From Pasteurella canis (GTDB lineage: Bacteria; Pseudomonadota; Gammaproteobacteria; Enterobacterales; Pasteurellaceae), in NCBI RefSeq assembly GCF_900454865.1, contig NZ_UGTV01000015.1, positions 744,001 through 808,000 of the forward strand: DNA of 64,000 nt, read 5' to 3'. The notes beneath the pieces are model-generated. The model searched no databases and had not been told where the DNA came from. It saw only the letters and a program-made list of their open reading frames with translations. Positions 39,749-51,718 of this stretch are shown piece after piece. A program made the position numbers and the translations under genes. Positions within the stretch are counted from its first letter, which is position 1. Every line of letters starts with the position of its first letter.

Positions 39749-39938
39749 TTTTACCTCTCATAAATTAAGTTTGTGTATTATTTACTGCATCATTCTAACA
39801 ATAAACTGACTATAAATAGAAGCCTAATTGATAATAAAAATTAAAATTGTGATGTTTTACAAATATTTTCTCTCTAGTGCTTAACCAATTCAGTTTCAGT
39901 CCTTATAATAAATAAGATTTGTATGGAGAAAAAGAATT

Positions 39939-40943
39939 ATGGCAACAATTAAAGATGTCGCAAAAATGGCTGGTGTGTCAACGACAACAGTCTCACATGT
40001 TATTAATAAAACTCGTTTTGTTGCAGCCGAAACTGAAAAACTCGTTTTACAAGCTATTCAAGCGTTAAATTATTCACCTAGTGCTGTTGCTCGAAGTTTA
40101 AAAGTAAATACAACAAAATCTATTGGTATGATTGTTACGAGTAGTGAAGCACCTTATTTTGCTGAAATTATTCATGCCGTAGAAGAACATTGTTATCGAC
40201 AAAGCTATTCCCTTTTTTTATGTAATACACAAAATAATGTAGAAAAAATTAAAAATCATCTTGAAATGCTAATTAAAAAACGTGTCGATGGTATTCTAGT
40301 AATGTGTGCTGAATATACACAAGATTCATTAGACCTACTAGCAAATTTTACATCTTTACCGATGGTAGTAATGGACTGGGGACCTAATAATGAACATACT
40401 GACATTATTCAAGATCATAGTTTTGAAGGGGGCTATATCGCAACAAAACATTTAATTGAACAAGGTCATACTAAAATTGGTATTATTGCAGGTGAATTGA
40501 CTAAAACAACAGCTAAAACGCGTTATGAAGGCTTTATTAAAGCAATGACAGAAGCGAATCTAACTATTAATCCAAATTGGGTAATGGAAGGCTTTTTTGA
40601 ACCTGAAGATGGTTATGAATGTATGAATAAGATCTTAGTACAACCTGAGTTACCAACAGCTGTCTTTTGTTGCAATGATGTAATGGCTCTTGGCGCAATT
40701 TCAGCTATCGGTGAAAAAGGATTACATGTGCCTGAGGATATTTCAATTATTGGTTATGATAATATCCATGCCTCACGTTTTTATTCACCACCTTTAACGA
40801 CAATTCATCAGTCAAAATCACGCTTAGGCGCAAAAGCAGTAACATTATTGTTCGAACGAATTAATGAAAAATCTGAGCAACGAGAAGTCATTGAAATGCA
40901 CCCTGAATTAGTGATACGTAAATCCGTTAAATCCCTTCGTTAA
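39939..40943 (+). CDS. purR: Purine repressor PurR
   Basis: 334-residue LacI-family repressor. Residues 1-60 ([25 protein letters not shown], then [12 protein letters not shown] hinge helix) are nearly the E. coli PurR DNA-binding region. The corepressor domain has [40 protein letters not shown] and [10 protein letters not shown]. With hypoxanthine or guanine it represses purine and related genes. A matching operator lies before codB in this window. The two residues most divergent from E. coli are outside the recognition helix. Confidence 0.94.
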   Translation: MATIKDVAKMAGVSTTTVSHVINKTRFVAAETEKLVLQAIQALNYSPSAVARSLKVNTTKSIGMIVTSSEAPYFAEIIHAVEEHCYRQSYSLFLCNTQNNVEKIKNHLEMLIKKRVDGILVMCAEYTQDSLDLLANFTSLPMVVMDWGPNNEHTDIIQDHSFEGGYIATKHLIEQGHTKIGIIAGELTKTTAKTRYEGFIKAMTEANLTINPNWVMEGFFEPEDGYECMNKILVQPELPTAVFCCNDVMALGAISAIGEKGLHVPEDISIIGYDNIHASRFYSPPLTTIHQSKSRLGAKAVTLLFERINEKSEQREVIEMHPELVIRKSVKSLR

Positions 40944-40951
40944 AACAAATT

Positions 40952-40987
40952 AATCCTCATTTACTAAAAATGAGGATTTTAAATTTT
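40952..40987 (+). terminator. purR terminator
   Basis: Stem AATCCTCATTT / AAATGAGGATT followed by a T-rich run. The remaining 190 bases before ppc are AT-rich with no ORF. Confidence 0.8.
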
Positions 40988-41176
40988 TCTTCTATTCATT
41001 AGATTTACTCTAATAAAAACCAATAAAATTAGATAAATATCACATTATTTAACCTATTGTAATTTTTTATTTGATAAACTAATTATGATTGATCTTTCTA
41101 ATTATTTTTGTTTATATCTACTTCAATTCAAGTATTTTTACTTATTCAAGTTTAACATTGTTCAAAGAGGTCATTC

Positions 41177-43816
41177 ATGATTCAGCAGTATTCAACTATG
41201 CGTAATAATATCAATATGCTTGGGCGTTTTCTTGGGGAAACAATCAGTGATGCACAAGGCAGTGATATCCTTGAGCTAATTGAAAATATTCGTATTCTAT
41301 CTCGTAATTCTCGTAATGGGGATGATAAAGCACGTCAAAAATTACTCACAACTTTAGCGACTATCTCAAATGATAATATTATTCCTGTTGCGCGTGCATT
41401 TAGCCAATTCCTTAACCTCACTAACATTGCTGAACAATATCAAACTGTCTCACGCCAGCATGACGATCAAGTTGCCTCAGATCGTTCTATTTCTGCGTTA
41501 TTTAAACGTTTGAAAGCTCAAAATATTGCTAAAGAAAAAGTCATTGCAACAGTTGAAAAACTCTTAATTGAACTCGTATTAACAGCCCATCCAACAGAAG
41601 TGACCCGACGTTCATTGGTACATAAGCATGTAGAAATTAATAAATGTTTAAGTAAACTAGAACACAGTGATTTAACTGCAGAAGAACGTAAAGTTATTGA
41701 ACGCCGTCTCTTACAACTCATTGCTCAAGCATGGCATACCAATGAAATTCGTACTCATCGCCCAACGCCATTTGAAGAAGCTAAATGGGGATTTGCAGTT
41801 ATTGAAAATAGTTTATGGCAAGCTGTACCAGAATTTTTGCGTCGACTCAACACAAGTGCGGTCGAGTTTTTTGGTTTTAACCTCCCTGTAGAGCTAAATC
41901 CTATTCGTTTTTCTTCATGGATGGGAGGGGATCGTGATGGTAATCCATTTGTTACTGCAACTGTAACACGCCAAGTATTACAGCTAGCACGTTGGAAAGC
42001 AGCAAGTTTATTTCTAACAGATATTCAAGCATTAGCAGATGAGTTATCTATAGTAAAGTGTACTGAGGAATTCAGAGCCAAATATGGTGATCATTTGGAG
42101 CCTTATCGTACTGTAGTAAAAGCATTACGCTCTAAACTAACCATGACGCTTGCCTATTATGATGATTTATTAGCTAATCGTCCGCCTAGAACTTCTGATA
42201 ATGACATTATCACTGAGGATGCACAGTTATGGGAGCCGCTCTATGATTGTTACCAATCCTTACAAGCTTGTGGTATGCGCATTATTGCTAACGGTTTATT
42301 ACTTGATTGTTTACGCCGTATTCGTTGTTTTGGCGTGACATTGTCACGATTAGACATTCGTCAAGAAAGCACTCGTCATACAGACGCTATTGCTGAAATA
42401 ACACGCTATATTGGTTTAGGTGATTATTCCCAATGGGAAGAAAATGATAAACAAGCCTTTCTCATTCGTGAATTAAATTCTCGTCGTCCACTACTACCAC
42501 GTGATTGGCAACCTTCAGAGCAAACACAGGAAATCTTAGACACCTGCAAAGTCATTGCAGAGCAGCCAGAGGGGGTGATTTCTTGCTATATCATTTCAAT
42601 GGCCAAAACAGCTTCTGATGTGTTAGCGGTCCATTTGTTATTGAAAGAATCTGGAGTCAACTATCATTTACCTGTTGTACCATTATTTGAAACATTAGAG
42701 GATTTAAATGCCTCAGAACAAGTAATGAAAGCACTATTCAATATTGGCTGGTATCGTGGTGTTATCAATAATAAACAAATGGTCATGATTGGCTATTCTG
42801 ATTCAGCAAAAGATGCAGGCATGTTGGCTGCTTCTTGGGCACAGTATCGTTCACAAGAAGCCTTAGTGAATCTTTGTGAAAATCTCAATATTGAGTTAAC
42901 CCTATTTCACGGTCGTGGCGGAACAATTGGTCGTGGTGGTGCACCTGCTCACGCGGCATTATTATCTCAACCCCCACGCTCACTGAAAAATGGCTTACGT
43001 GTGACTGAACAAGGTGAAATGATCCGTTTTAAATTAGGGTTACCTGCCGTTGCAATCGGGAGCCTTGATTTATATGCCAGTGCAATTTTAGAAGCAAACC
43101 TACTTCCTCCACCAGAGCCGAAAGGGCAATGGCGAGCATTAATGGATTCATTATCTACCGTATCCTGTGAAGTTTATCGTAATATTGTTCGCGGTGAAAA
43201 AGATTTCGTTCCTTATTTCCGTTCAGCAACACCTGAGCAAGAGTTATCTAAATTACCATTAGGCTCTCGCCCAGCAAAACGCCATCCTAATGGTGGTGTA
43301 GAAAGCCTACGTGCTATCCCATGGATTTTTGCTTGGATGCAAAATCGCTTAATGCTACCTGCTTGGTTAGGCGCAGGTGCGGCATTACGCCAAGCTATCG
43401 AGGATGGCAATGCAGAAGTCATTGAAGAAATGTGTAAAACATGGCCTTTTTTCTCAACACGTATTGGCATGTTAGAAATGGTATTCAGTAAAACGGATAC
43501 TTGGCTTTCTGAGCATTATGACCAACATCTTGTTAAGCCTGAACTTTGGTATCTAGGAGAAACATTGCGCCAACAACTTAAGCAAGATATTCAAACCATA
43601 CTTGCTTTATCACATGAAGATCAACTGATGTCCGATTTGCCTTGGATTGCAGAATCTATCGCACTACGCAATGTCTATACCGATCCTCTCAACCTGCTGC
43701 AAGTAGAATTACTACGCCGTTTACGTGCAACACCAGAAAGCTCAAATCCTGATGTGGAACAAGCATTAATGATTACTATTACTGGTGTTGCTGCAGGTAT
43801 GCGTAATACAGGGTAA
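41177..43816 (+). CDS. ppc: Phosphoenolpyruvate carboxylase
   Basis: 879-residue enzyme carboxylating PEP with bicarbonate to oxaloacetate, an anaplerotic step important for succinate-forming Pasteurellaceae. Catalytic motifs: [13 protein letters not shown] (His), [45 protein letters not shown], and the C-terminal MRNTG. Length as in E. coli (883). ATG follows AGAGG. Carbonic anhydrase and malate dehydrogenase, which act next to it in carbon flow, are also in this window. Confidence 0.96.
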   Translation: MIQQYSTMRNNINMLGRFLGETISDAQGSDILELIENIRILSRNSRNGDDKARQKLLTTLATISNDNIIPVARAFSQFLNLTNIAEQYQTVSRQHDDQVASDRSISALFKRLKAQNIAKEKVIATVEKLLIELVLTAHPTEVTRRSLVHKHVEINKCLSKLEHSDLTAEERKVIERRLLQLIAQAWHTNEIRTHRPTPFEEAKWGFAVIENSLWQAVPEFLRRLNTSAVEFFGFNLPVELNPIRFSSWMGGDRDGNPFVTATVTRQVLQLARWKAASLFLTDIQALADELSIVKCTEEFRAKYGDHLEPYRTVVKALRSKLTMTLAYYDDLLANRPPRTSDNDIITEDAQLWEPLYDCYQSLQACGMRIIANGLLLDCLRRIRCFGVTLSRLDIRQESTRHTDAIAEITRYIGLGDYSQWEENDKQAFLIRELNSRRPLLPRDWQPSEQTQEILDTCKVIAEQPEGVISCYIISMAKTASDVLAVHLLLKESGVNYHLPVVPLFETLEDLNASEQVMKALFNIGWYRGVINNKQMVMIGYSDSAKDAGMLAASWAQYRSQEALVNLCENLNIELTLFHGRGGTIGRGGAPAHAALLSQPPRSLKNGLRVTEQGEMIRFKLGLPAVAIGSLDLYASAILEANLLPPPEPKGQWRALMDSLSTVSCEVYRNIVRGEKDFVPYFRSATPEQELSKLPLGSRPAKRHPNGGVESLRAIPWIFAWMQNRLMLPAWLGAGAALRQAIEDGNAEVIEEMCKTWPFFSTRIGMLEMVFSKTDTWLSEHYDQHLVKPELWYLGETLRQQLKQDIQTILALSHEDQLMSDLPWIAESIALRNVYTDPLNLLQVELLRRLRATPESSNPDVEQALMITITGVAAGMRNTG
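41854..41862 (+). repeat. DNA uptake signal sequence in ppc
   Basis: Perfect AAGTGCGGT followed by C, inside ppc. Confidence 0.8.
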
Positions 43817-43849
43817 TATATGAGTTAATATACATTATTCGTAGATTGA

Positions 43850-44056
43850 GTGTTAAGTAGAGAAGGACAAGAGCTTAATTGGATGCAACAAGCGCCTTAT
43901 CAGTTACCTGTAAATAAACTGACTACATTATCAAAAAATGTAGTTTTACCCTCTACACTTAATTTAGTCGATCTCGATTTTAAACACTTTGGCGCTAACC
44001 AAGAAGCAAAACAGATTATTGAACGTTGGCTAAAAGAAGTACGTTTATCGCAATAA
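43850..44056 (+). pseudogene. Short ORF or gene remnant after ppc
   Basis: An open frame of 68 codons (GTG first codon) whose codon use looks coding and whose C-terminal half reads like a folded protein end (FGANQEAKQIIERWLKEV). There is no convincing ribosome site at the GTG, and the in-frame ATG (codon 12) has only a distant AAGGA. A stop lies directly before the GTG. I do not recognise the family. It could be the 3' remainder of a decayed gene or a small real gene. Confidence 0.4.
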
Positions 44057-44106
44057 ATGGATCACTCTTAGAGCCTGTTCATATTGTATTTAGCTGTGAA
44101 TTACAC

Positions 44107-44150
44107 AAAAAAAGTGCGGTCAAAATTTTTCACATTTTAACCGCACTTTG
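44107..44150. terminator. Uptake-signal inverted pair between the ppc region and glgP
   Basis: AAAAAAAGTGCGGT (from 44107) faces ACCGCACTTTG (to 44150), forming an 11-base stem with A/T-rich flanks. It serves as a bidirectional terminator for the convergent units. Confidence 0.85.
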
Positions 44151-44174
44151 TTCTAAATAAGGAAAGATTAAGCC

Positions 44175-46631
44175 TTATTTAATCGGTTTAATTTTCCAGA
44201 TTTTCTCTGCGTACTCTAAAATAGTACGGTCAGAAGAGAAGTAACTCATGTTGACAATATTTTGCAATGTACTGTCAATCCATGCATTTTGATCTTGATA
44301 TTTCGCATCGACTCGTTGTTGCATATCAACATAACTACGGAAATCTGCAAATGCTTGATAATAATCATGATACTGCAATGATTGTAGTAATTGATGATAA
44401 CGATTTGAGTCTGTCGGTGAGAAGCGGCCCGCAATGATTTGATCCACAACATTACGTAACTCTTCGTCATTCTGATAATACTCAAATGGACGATAACCTT
44501 GTCGACGTAGTGCCTCAACCTCTTCTACCGTATTACCAAAAATAAAGATATGTTCTTCGCCGACATTATCTAAAATTTCAACATTAGCACCATCTAAAGT
44601 ACCAATCGTTAGTGCCCCATTAAGTGCAAATTTCATATTACTCGTACCAGACGCCTCTGTCCCAGCTAATGAAATTTGCTCTGAAATATCGGCTGCTGGA
44701 ATAATCAATTCAGCCAGACTCACACTATAGTTAGGAATAAATACTAGCTTTAAGCGTCCTTTTAAGCGTTCATCCTTGTTGATTACATTTGCCACATCAT
44801 TAATCAAATTGATTGTTTGTTTTGCTGCATAATAAGCAGAAGCTGCTTTACCCGCAAGAATAAACACTCGTGGTACCCAATCTTTTTCTGGGTTTTCAAT
44901 CATCGCATTATAGCGAGCGATGATATGTAGCACATTTAAAATTTGACGTTTATATTCATGGATACGTTTCACTTGTACATCAAATAAAGCATTTGGACTA
45001 ACCTCAATACCTAATTCATTTTTAATGTAATTTGCTAATCTAACTTTATTATTGTACTTAATTTTCGCCACTGATTTTTTCAATTCAGGATCTTGTACTT
45101 TTTCTTTTAACAACGTTAATTGACTCAGATCACGGCGCCATTCTTTACCTATATATTTATCAAATAATGCTGAGAGTTCTGGGTTAGCAACACCGATCCA
45201 GCGACGAGGTGTAATACCATTCGTTACATTAGTAAAACGCTCTGGATAAATACGTGCAAAATCAGCAAAAGTCGACGTTACCATTAAGTCAGAATGAATC
45301 GCAGCTACACCGTTAACTTTATTTGAGCCGACAACCGATAACCAGCCCATACGAACTTTACGGTGATCCCCTTCTTCAATCAATGAAACACGACGGATGA
45401 AATCAGCATCAGTTGTCACATAAGTACGTACATATTCAAGGAAATAATCATTGATTTCGAAAATCATTTGTAAATGGCGTGGTAAAATCTGTGCCATCAT
45501 TTCTACTGGCCACGTTTCCAACGCTTCAGACATTAACGTGTGGCAGGTATAAGAGAATACGCGACGAGTAATATCCCATGCTTTTTTCCACTCAAAACCT
45601 TCCTCGTCGATTAAAATTACCATTAATTCAGGAATCGCTAATGCAGGATGAGTATCATTTAAATGGATAGCGACTTTATCTGCAAAATTTTCCATCGTAT
45701 TATGAATACGTTTATGGCGATAAATAATATCTTGTAATGAAGCGGAAACTAAGAAATATTCTTGGCGTAAACGTAACTCACGACCACTCCAAGTTGAGTC
45801 ATCTGGATATAAAACACGAGTAATATTTTTACTTAATGTACGATCTTGTACCGCAGCAAAATAATCACCCTTATTAAAATCGGCTAAATCAAAACGATCA
45901 CCAGCATAAGCGCCCCATAAACGTAATGTAGCAGCAGAATCATTAGCATAACCAGGAATGATCTGATCATAAGCTAATGCCACAACTTCTTCTTTACTCG
46001 TCCAAATGCATTTTTTACCTTCAAAATGAATGCCTCCGCCAAAACGAATAGTATGGCGTTTTGAAGGACGAATAAATTCCCATGGCGCACCTTTATCTAA
46101 CCAAGCATCAGGTTTTTCAACTTGATGACCATCTTCAATTTCTTGCTTGAACATGCCATACTCATAGCGAATACCATAGCCCACACCAGGTAATGCTAAT
46201 GTAGCAATTGAGTCCATAAAACAAGCTGCTAAACGACCTAATCCACCATTACCTAATCCTGGATCGACTTCTTTTTCTAAAACGTCTTCAAGGTTCACAT
46301 TAAGTTCAGATAACGCTTGTTTAGCAATATCGTAGACACCTTCTGCAAGCATTGCATTAGACAATGTACGACCAATTAAGAATTCCATTGATAAGTAGTA
46401 AACTCGACGTGTTTCTTCACTTCTCGCTTGACGAGCAGTTGTTATCCAACCCTCAGTTACAAAATCACGTACAGCATATAATGTTGCATTAAGCCAATCA
46501 CGCTGACTAGCTTCTTTTGGTGAGCGGCCAATTAAAAAAATAAGTTTCGATACAATGGTTTTTTTCAAAGACTCTACTGTAATCTCTGGACGATTATATA
46601 AAAACGGAGAGTCGAAGTTATCCATGATCAT
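44175..46631 (-). CDS. glgP: Glycogen phosphorylase
   Basis: 818-residue PLP enzyme releasing glucose 1-phosphate from glycogen ends. Family blocks: [63 protein letters not shown] and the PLP-lysine region [33 protein letters not shown]. Two nearby ATGs exist (46631, 46625); the first is closer to the TAGGAG site. Last gene of the glycogen operon, separated from glgA by a hairpin that may lower or separate its expression. Confidence 0.96.
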   Translation of the reverse strand: MIMDNFDSPFLYNRPEITVESLKKTIVSKLIFLIGRSPKEASQRDWLNATLYAVRDFVTEGWITTARQARSEETRRVYYLSMEFLIGRTLSNAMLAEGVYDIAKQALSELNVNLEDVLEKEVDPGLGNGGLGRLAACFMDSIATLALPGVGYGIRYEYGMFKQEIEDGHQVEKPDAWLDKGAPWEFIRPSKRHTIRFGGGIHFEGKKCIWTSKEEVVALAYDQIIPGYANDSAATLRLWGAYAGDRFDLADFNKGDYFAAVQDRTLSKNITRVLYPDDSTWSGRELRLRQEYFLVSASLQDIIYRHKRIHNTMENFADKVAIHLNDTHPALAIPELMVILIDEEGFEWKKAWDITRRVFSYTCHTLMSEALETWPVEMMAQILPRHLQMIFEINDYFLEYVRTYVTTDADFIRRVSLIEEGDHRKVRMGWLSVVGSNKVNGVAAIHSDLMVTSTFADFARIYPERFTNVTNGITPRRWIGVANPELSALFDKYIGKEWRRDLSQLTLLKEKVQDPELKKSVAKIKYNNKVRLANYIKNELGIEVSPNALFDVQVKRIHEYKRQILNVLHIIARYNAMIENPEKDWVPRVFILAGKAASAYYAAKQTINLINDVANVINKDERLKGRLKLVFIPNYSVSLAELIIPAADISEQISLAGTEASGTSNMKFALNGALTIGTLDGANVEILDNVGEEHIFIFGNTVEEVEALRRQGYRPFEYYQNDEELRNVVDQIIAGRFSPTDSNRYHQLLQSLQYHDYYQAFADFRSYVDMQQRVDAKYQDQNAWIDSTLQNIVNMSYFSSDRTILEYAEKIWKIKPIK

Positions 46632-46656
46632 AGTTATATTACACTCCTAAATGATT

Positions 46657-46700
46657 TAAAAAACGTTGCAATTTAGTCATTTTTGCACAAAAATGCAACA
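46657..46700 (-). terminator. Possible attenuator between glgA and glgP
   Basis: On the minus strand GTTGCA pairs with TGCAAC across an inner CATTTTT / AAAAATG helix, followed by GTTTTTT. The structure is in a 107-base gap between operon genes, so it would be a partial terminator or an RNA-stability element. Confidence 0.45.
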
Positions 46701-46738
46701 GTTTTTTTGTTAAAAATCTTAATAAATAAAATTAATAC

Positions 46739-48181
46739 TTAATAGCTCGATAAAATACGTTGGTATAAGTGTTGGTAACCTTTCGCCGAAATTTGCCAAC
46801 TAAAATCTTGTTCCATCGCAATAGTTCTGACACTAAACCATAAACGCTGCTTCTGCCATAATGCAAATGCATTTACGAGAGCATGACGAAGAGATTCGCC
46901 ATTTGCATGCTCAAAAACAAAACCTGTTGCAACACGTGTTTTAATATTTTCAGCATTTGAATCAACAACAGTATCAGCAAGCCCTCCTGTGGAGCGTACT
47001 AGTGGTAAAGTACCATATTTCAAGCCATATAATTGTGTTAAGCCACAAGGTTCAAAACGGCTTGGCACCAAAATTACATCGCCACCTGCCACCATTAAAT
47101 GTGAGAGTGCCTCATCATAACCAATCTTCACAGCAATATTCTGTGGATATTGCTCAGCTAAATATTTAATACCTGCTTCTAAATGAGGTGATCCAGAACC
47201 AAGTAATGCAAGTTGCCCACCTTGTTTTACAATTTCATCTGCGCTTTCAATCAATAAGTCCACACCTTTTTGTTCGGTTAAGCGTGTAACCATAACAAAT
47301 AATAAAGCTTCGGGATCTTGCGGCAAATTAAAATATGCTTGTAACGCCTCTTTATTTTTGCGTTTGCCCGTCATAGCTTTTAATTTATAGTGATGTTCAA
47401 TATAACTATCATTGTTAGGATGCCAAATTTGTTCATCAACGCCATTGAGAATACCCACTAAACGTCCTTGCTGTGCCAATGTATTCAATAAACCTTGTAA
47501 ACCATAAGCAAACTCAGGGGTTGTAATTTCTTGAGCATAAGTCGGACTGACTGCTGTCACGGCATCAGAATAATATAATCCTGCTTTTAAATAAGAAATT
47601 TGCCCGTATAGTTCTAAACCATCAACATGGAACATACTCGCAGGTAACCCTATTTCAAATAGATGATGATAAGAAAATTGCCCCTGATAAGCTAAATTAT
47701 GAATAGTAAAAACGGATTTTGCAGGACGTCCTTTATTAAATAAATAAGCACTACTTAAGCCCGCATGCCAATCATGAGCGTGTACCACTTCGGCACGCCA
47801 CCAACTGTCTAGCCCCGTAGCTAATTCAGCCGCAACCCAACCTAATAATGCAAAACGTTTATAATTATCAGCATAATCGTTATACCATTGATCATGATAC
47901 GGATTGCCTTCTCGTTGATATAAATGTGGCGCATCAATTAAGTAGACCCCCACCCCTTTATATTCGCCATAACGTAAAACGATATGCCCCGCAAAGTTAT
48001 CAAATTCACTGACAACTACAGTATCTGGAATCCCTGCTATAATAGCTGGATAAGCTGGTAGTACAATGCGAGCATCAATACCAATCTCTTTTTGTGCAAA
48101 AGGCAATGCACCCATCACATCAGCTAACCCACCTGTTTTCAATAAAGGATATAATTCCGAGCAAGCATGTAGTACTTTCAT
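46739..48181 (-). CDS. glgA: Glycogen synthase (ADP-glucose)
   Basis: 480-residue GT5 glucosyltransferase adding glucose from ADP-glucose to the growing chain. Seen: N-terminal ADP-glucose motif KTGGLADV (residues 16-23), [39 protein letters not shown] and the C-terminal [31 protein letters not shown]. Length fits E. coli GlgA (477). Follows glgC after a 141-base gap holding a REP-like palindrome and an uptake signal. Confidence 0.96.
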   Translation of the reverse strand: MKVLHACSELYPLLKTGGLADVMGALPFAQKEIGIDARIVLPAYPAIIAGIPDTVVVSEFDNFAGHIVLRYGEYKGVGVYLIDAPHLYQREGNPYHDQWYNDYADNYKRFALLGWVAAELATGLDSWWRAEVVHAHDWHAGLSSAYLFNKGRPAKSVFTIHNLAYQGQFSYHHLFEIGLPASMFHVDGLELYGQISYLKAGLYYSDAVTAVSPTYAQEITTPEFAYGLQGLLNTLAQQGRLVGILNGVDEQIWHPNNDSYIEHHYKLKAMTGKRKNKEALQAYFNLPQDPEALLFVMVTRLTEQKGVDLLIESADEIVKQGGQLALLGSGSPHLEAGIKYLAEQYPQNIAVKIGYDEALSHLMVAGGDVILVPSRFEPCGLTQLYGLKYGTLPLVRSTGGLADTVVDSNAENIKTRVATGFVFEHANGESLRHALVNAFALWQKQRLWFSVRTIAMEQDFSWQISAKGYQHLYQRILSSY

Positions 48182-48242
48182 TTTGTTACCTTTAAAGTGT
48201 CAAATATGTACAAACTATTGGTCGTTTGTATTTCAATATAAA

Positions 48243-48266
48243 AGGGCGAACACATAGGTCCGCCCT
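48243..48266. repeat. REP-like palindrome in the glgC-glgA gap
   Basis: AGGGCGAAC and GTCCGCCCT form an inverted repeat (one mismatch) around ACATAG. It is locally G+C-rich against AT-rich surroundings. Short palindromes with GTAGGGCG-type ends are interspersed repeats in many bacterial genomes; whether this one is repeated elsewhere cannot be seen here. Confidence 0.4.
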
Positions 48267-48314
48267 ACGTTTATTTAATTCATAATTTGAATCGGTAAAA
48301 CGTCTCCAAAACTG

Positions 48315-48323
48315 ACCGCACTT
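48315..48323 (-). repeat. DNA uptake signal sequence at the glgC 3' end
   Basis: Perfect complement of AAGTGCGGT touching the glgC stop codon. Confidence 0.8.
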
Positions 48324-49630
48324 TAATCTAAGTGGGATTCTGAAATAACTTTTTCACCGTTCAACTTTTTTAGCATCGATGGCGTAACTAATACAACACC
48401 ACCAGAACTTACTCTAAAGCGTTGGCGATCAAGTTCAAGATTAACACCGATTTCCATCCCATCTGGGATCACAGAATGGCGATCAATAATACAACGTTTC
48501 AATTTACAGTTTTTACCAATTGTGACTTGTGGTAAAACAACACAGTGATCAATTTCTGAATCTTCATCAATTTTAATACGATCAAAAAGAACCGAATAAC
48601 TAATAGAGGCATCCGTAATAACACACCCACCTGAAATTAGTGAATTATCTACTGGGCGTGCATTTTCTTTTTTATAGAAGAATTTTGATGGATAAGTTTG
48701 CACAGGATTTCCACGGATTGGCCAAGTCTGGTCATAAATATCTAATTGTGGATTTTCGCAAACTAAATCAATATTCGACTGCCAGAAGCTATCTAATGTC
48801 CCAACATCACGCCAATAAATTTCACCTTCGGTATTACGTCCCATGCAAGAACGGCTGAATGGATGTGCATACAGTACCCCTTCCTCTAACGCTTTTGGTA
48901 AAACATCTTTACCAAAATCATGTGAGGTATAAGGTGAAGTCACTTCGCGCTCTAATACATCATATAAATAATCAGCATCAAACACATAAATCCCCATTGA
49001 AGCAAGGGAAGTATTTGGTTTACCAACCATAGCTGGTGGATCTTTTGGTTTTTCAACGAAAGACTTCACTTTAAGATTTTCATTCACTGCCATCACACCA
49101 AATTCAGAGGCTTTTTCACGTTCAACTTCAATACAGCCAACAGTACATTTTGCACCACTATTAATATGATCTAATAGCATTTGGCTATAATCTTGTTTAT
49201 AAATATGGTCACCCGCTAAAATTAGAATGTATTTCGGACAATAGTGATCACGAATAATCGCCATGTTTTGATATACTGCATCCGCTGTACCGCGATACCA
49301 AGTAGAATCATCAATTTGCTGACGTGCTGGTAACATATCAATAAATTCACCACGTTCTGCTGGTAAAAATGACCAACCATTTTGTAAGTGGCGTAATAAA
49401 GAATGTGCTGCATATTGTGTCACGACGCCAATACGATTTAGCCCCGAGTTCAAACAGTTTGATAAAGCAAAATCGATAATACGGCGATTTCCTCCAAAAT
49501 ATAATGCAGGCTTAGCACGTTTATCTGTCAACTCATAAAGGCGCGAACCACGACCGCCCGCAAGAATTAATACGAGCGTATCTTTTACTAGCTCATATTT
49601 ATTAGGTAATTTAGCAATACTACTATTCAT
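48323..49630 (-). CDS. glgC: Glucose-1-phosphate adenylyltransferase
   Basis: 435 residues from ATG 49630. It makes ADP-glucose, the committed step of glycogen synthesis. Nucleotidyltransferase motifs: VLILAGGRGSRLYELTDKRAKPALYFGG, WYRGTADAVYQN, ILAGDHIYKQDYS, FVEKPKDPP; C-terminal left-handed beta-helix with VVLPQVTIGKNCKLKRCIIDRH. The start was moved 12 codons inward because GGAGGT lies 4 bases before this ATG, and no ribosome site supports the longer form. Confidence 0.95.
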   Translation of the reverse strand: MNSSIAKLPNKYELVKDTLVLILAGGRGSRLYELTDKRAKPALYFGGNRRIIDFALSNCLNSGLNRIGVVTQYAAHSLLRHLQNGWSFLPAERGEFIDMLPARQQIDDSTWYRGTADAVYQNMAIIRDHYCPKYILILAGDHIYKQDYSQMLLDHINSGAKCTVGCIEVEREKASEFGVMAVNENLKVKSFVEKPKDPPAMVGKPNTSLASMGIYVFDADYLYDVLEREVTSPYTSHDFGKDVLPKALEEGVLYAHPFSRSCMGRNTEGEIYWRDVGTLDSFWQSNIDLVCENPQLDIYDQTWPIRGNPVQTYPSKFFYKKENARPVDNSLISGGCVITDASISYSVLFDRIKIDEDSEIDHCVVLPQVTIGKNCKLKRCIIDRHSVIPDGMEIGVNLELDRQRFRVSSGGVVLVTPSMLKKLNGEKVISESHLD

Positions 49631-49705
49631 AATGACCTCCATTATTATATGGGTAATGTTGCACAACCTAATATCAACTACCCTTATTTATTGTTTCAAC
49701 GTCTA

Positions 49706-51706
49706 TTAACTACTTATTTTTTGCAACACACAAAAAGCGATATCCCCCACCTCGACCAAATTATCCTGCATGGCCGTGTTTGCTGCATGATATACAACTT
49801 CCCAATCACCTTTTGGCAATAAAAAAGTTTGTAATTCTGTTTTACTATTAATCAAAAATAACCAACGATTATCGAGCATCACTTGTAATGCTTTTACATC
49901 TCGATTATGCCAATCTTCAATACTCTTCGACTGACCATTTACATTAAGCCATTGCACATTGTCGCTAGTCCACCACAAATCATTTTTTAAACTTGGAATT
50001 TGTTGACGAATTGCAATCGTTTGCTTAGTTAAATCAAATAATGTCTGGTTAAAATCATGCCATTTAAGCCATGTGATTTCATTGTCTTGACAATAAGCAT
50101 TATTATTACCAAATTGTGAATTACCAAATTCGTCTCCCGCTAATAACATCGGTGTACCATTGGATAATAATAGGCTCATCAATAAACTTATGGCACTTAA
50201 CATACGAGCATTTTCTATAGCATTTGGGACATTTTCTATACCTTCAACACCATGATTGTAACTATAATTTTCATTCCGACCATCTCGGTTTTCTTCACCA
50301 TTAGCCCAATTGTGTTTTTGGTTATAACTCACTAAATCACGTAACGTAAAACCATCGTGTGCAGTAATATAATTCACTGAACAATGAGGCTTACGTTCGC
50401 CACGTTTAAAAATATCACTTGAACCCGCTAACCGTTCAGCAAAGGCACCATTTTCACCACTTTTCCATAACCAAAAACGTGTCATATCATCACGAAAACG
50501 ATCATTCCACTCAGCAAAATAATCAGGAAAATGACCAACTTGATACCCAAACTCGCCAATATCCCAAGGCTCAGAAATCAATTTACACTTCTGTAAACTG
50601 GGTATAGCAATAATATCAGCAAATAATTGTGCCTGTGGATTAAACCCCCCCAGATTTTCACGCCCTAGTACTGCACCTAGATCAAAACGAAAACCATCGA
50701 CATGACATTCTTCAACCCAATAACGTAGACAATCTACTACCCAACGACGAGTCATAGGATGAGATAAATTCATCGTATTACCGCAACCCGTCCAATTGCA
50801 ATAAGCCCCCTTCTCATCTTGCCAGTGGTAAACTTTATCATCGATACCACGCTGGCTAAATGTTGGAAAATGCTTTTCAGATTCAACACTATGGTTAAAC
50901 ACAACATCTAAAATGACTTCAATACCTGCTTGGTGTAATGTCTTTACCATCATTTTAAATTCAGTGAGCGGACTTGAATTAGCTTGTTTTGACCAATATT
51001 TTGGTTCCACCGCAAACATCGCTAATGGGCTGTATCCCCAATAATTATGCAGCCCCTTTTCTTGCAAATGCACTTCATCAAGCTGATAGTTTACGGGCAA
51101 TAATTCTATTGCTGTTACCCCTAATTCTTGCAAATAAGCAATTATATTTGGATGTGCTAATGCCGCATAGCTACCGCGAATCTGTTCTGGTAAATCCCCT
51201 CTTAACTGTGTAAACCCTTTTACATTCAGCTCATAAATCACGCTTTTAGCCCAAGGGGTTTGTAATAATTGATCGTTTTCCCAATCAAAGTCATCTTCAA
51301 TTACTATAGCTTTAGGCGCAATAGCAGCATTATCACGTGAATCAGATAAATCAAACCAAGCACGTTTCTCTGCACTACTTAAATCAGGCTTACCTACCAC
51401 AGCTTTAGCATAAGGATCCAACATTAACTTATTTGGGTTAGCTAAAGTGCGGTCAGTTTTTCCCGAAATTCGATACCCATACTCTGTTCCTAAAGGTATA
51501 CCACTTAACCAAATATGCCACACATTGTCTGTTTGTGTCGTCAGTGGAAATGTATACTCTGTACCCTGTTGATCAAACAAACAGAGAGTAACTTCACTTG
51601 CCTCGCTAGAAAATAGCGAAAAATTATAACCAACAATGCCCTCTTCTATTTGACATGTACAACCTAATGGGTAAGGCTTTCCTGTTTTAATTATTTTTAT
51701 ATTCAT
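49706..51706 (-). CDS. glgX: Glycogen debranching enzyme GlgX
   Basis: 666-residue GH13 isoamylase-type enzyme removing short branches left by phosphorylase. N-terminal CBM48-like domain (YPLGCTCQIEEGIVGYNFSLFS), then the catalytic barrel: region I EVILDVVFNHSVE, region II DGFRFDLGAVLG (nucleophile Asp), region III ISEPWDIG (acid Glu) and region IV NYITAHDGFTLRDL. Twelve bases after glgB. An uptake signal lies at 51445. Length close to E. coli GlgX (657). Confidence 0.95.
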   Translation of the reverse strand: MNIKIIKTGKPYPLGCTCQIEEGIVGYNFSLFSSEASEVTLCLFDQQGTEYTFPLTTQTDNVWHIWLSGIPLGTEYGYRISGKTDRTLANPNKLMLDPYAKAVVGKPDLSSAEKRAWFDLSDSRDNAAIAPKAIVIEDDFDWENDQLLQTPWAKSVIYELNVKGFTQLRGDLPEQIRGSYAALAHPNIIAYLQELGVTAIELLPVNYQLDEVHLQEKGLHNYWGYSPLAMFAVEPKYWSKQANSSPLTEFKMMVKTLHQAGIEVILDVVFNHSVESEKHFPTFSQRGIDDKVYHWQDEKGAYCNWTGCGNTMNLSHPMTRRWVVDCLRYWVEECHVDGFRFDLGAVLGRENLGGFNPQAQLFADIIAIPSLQKCKLISEPWDIGEFGYQVGHFPDYFAEWNDRFRDDMTRFWLWKSGENGAFAERLAGSSDIFKRGERKPHCSVNYITAHDGFTLRDLVSYNQKHNWANGEENRDGRNENYSYNHGVEGIENVPNAIENARMLSAISLLMSLLLSNGTPMLLAGDEFGNSQFGNNNAYCQDNEITWLKWHDFNQTLFDLTKQTIAIRQQIPSLKNDLWWTSDNVQWLNVNGQSKSIEDWHNRDVKALQVMLDNRWLFLINSKTELQTFLLPKGDWEVVYHAANTAMQDNLVEVGDIAFCVLQKISS
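51445..51453 (+). repeat. DNA uptake signal sequence in glgX
   Basis: Perfect AAGTGCGGT followed by C, inside glgX. Confidence 0.8.
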
Positions 51707-51718
51707 TACAACGAGTGA

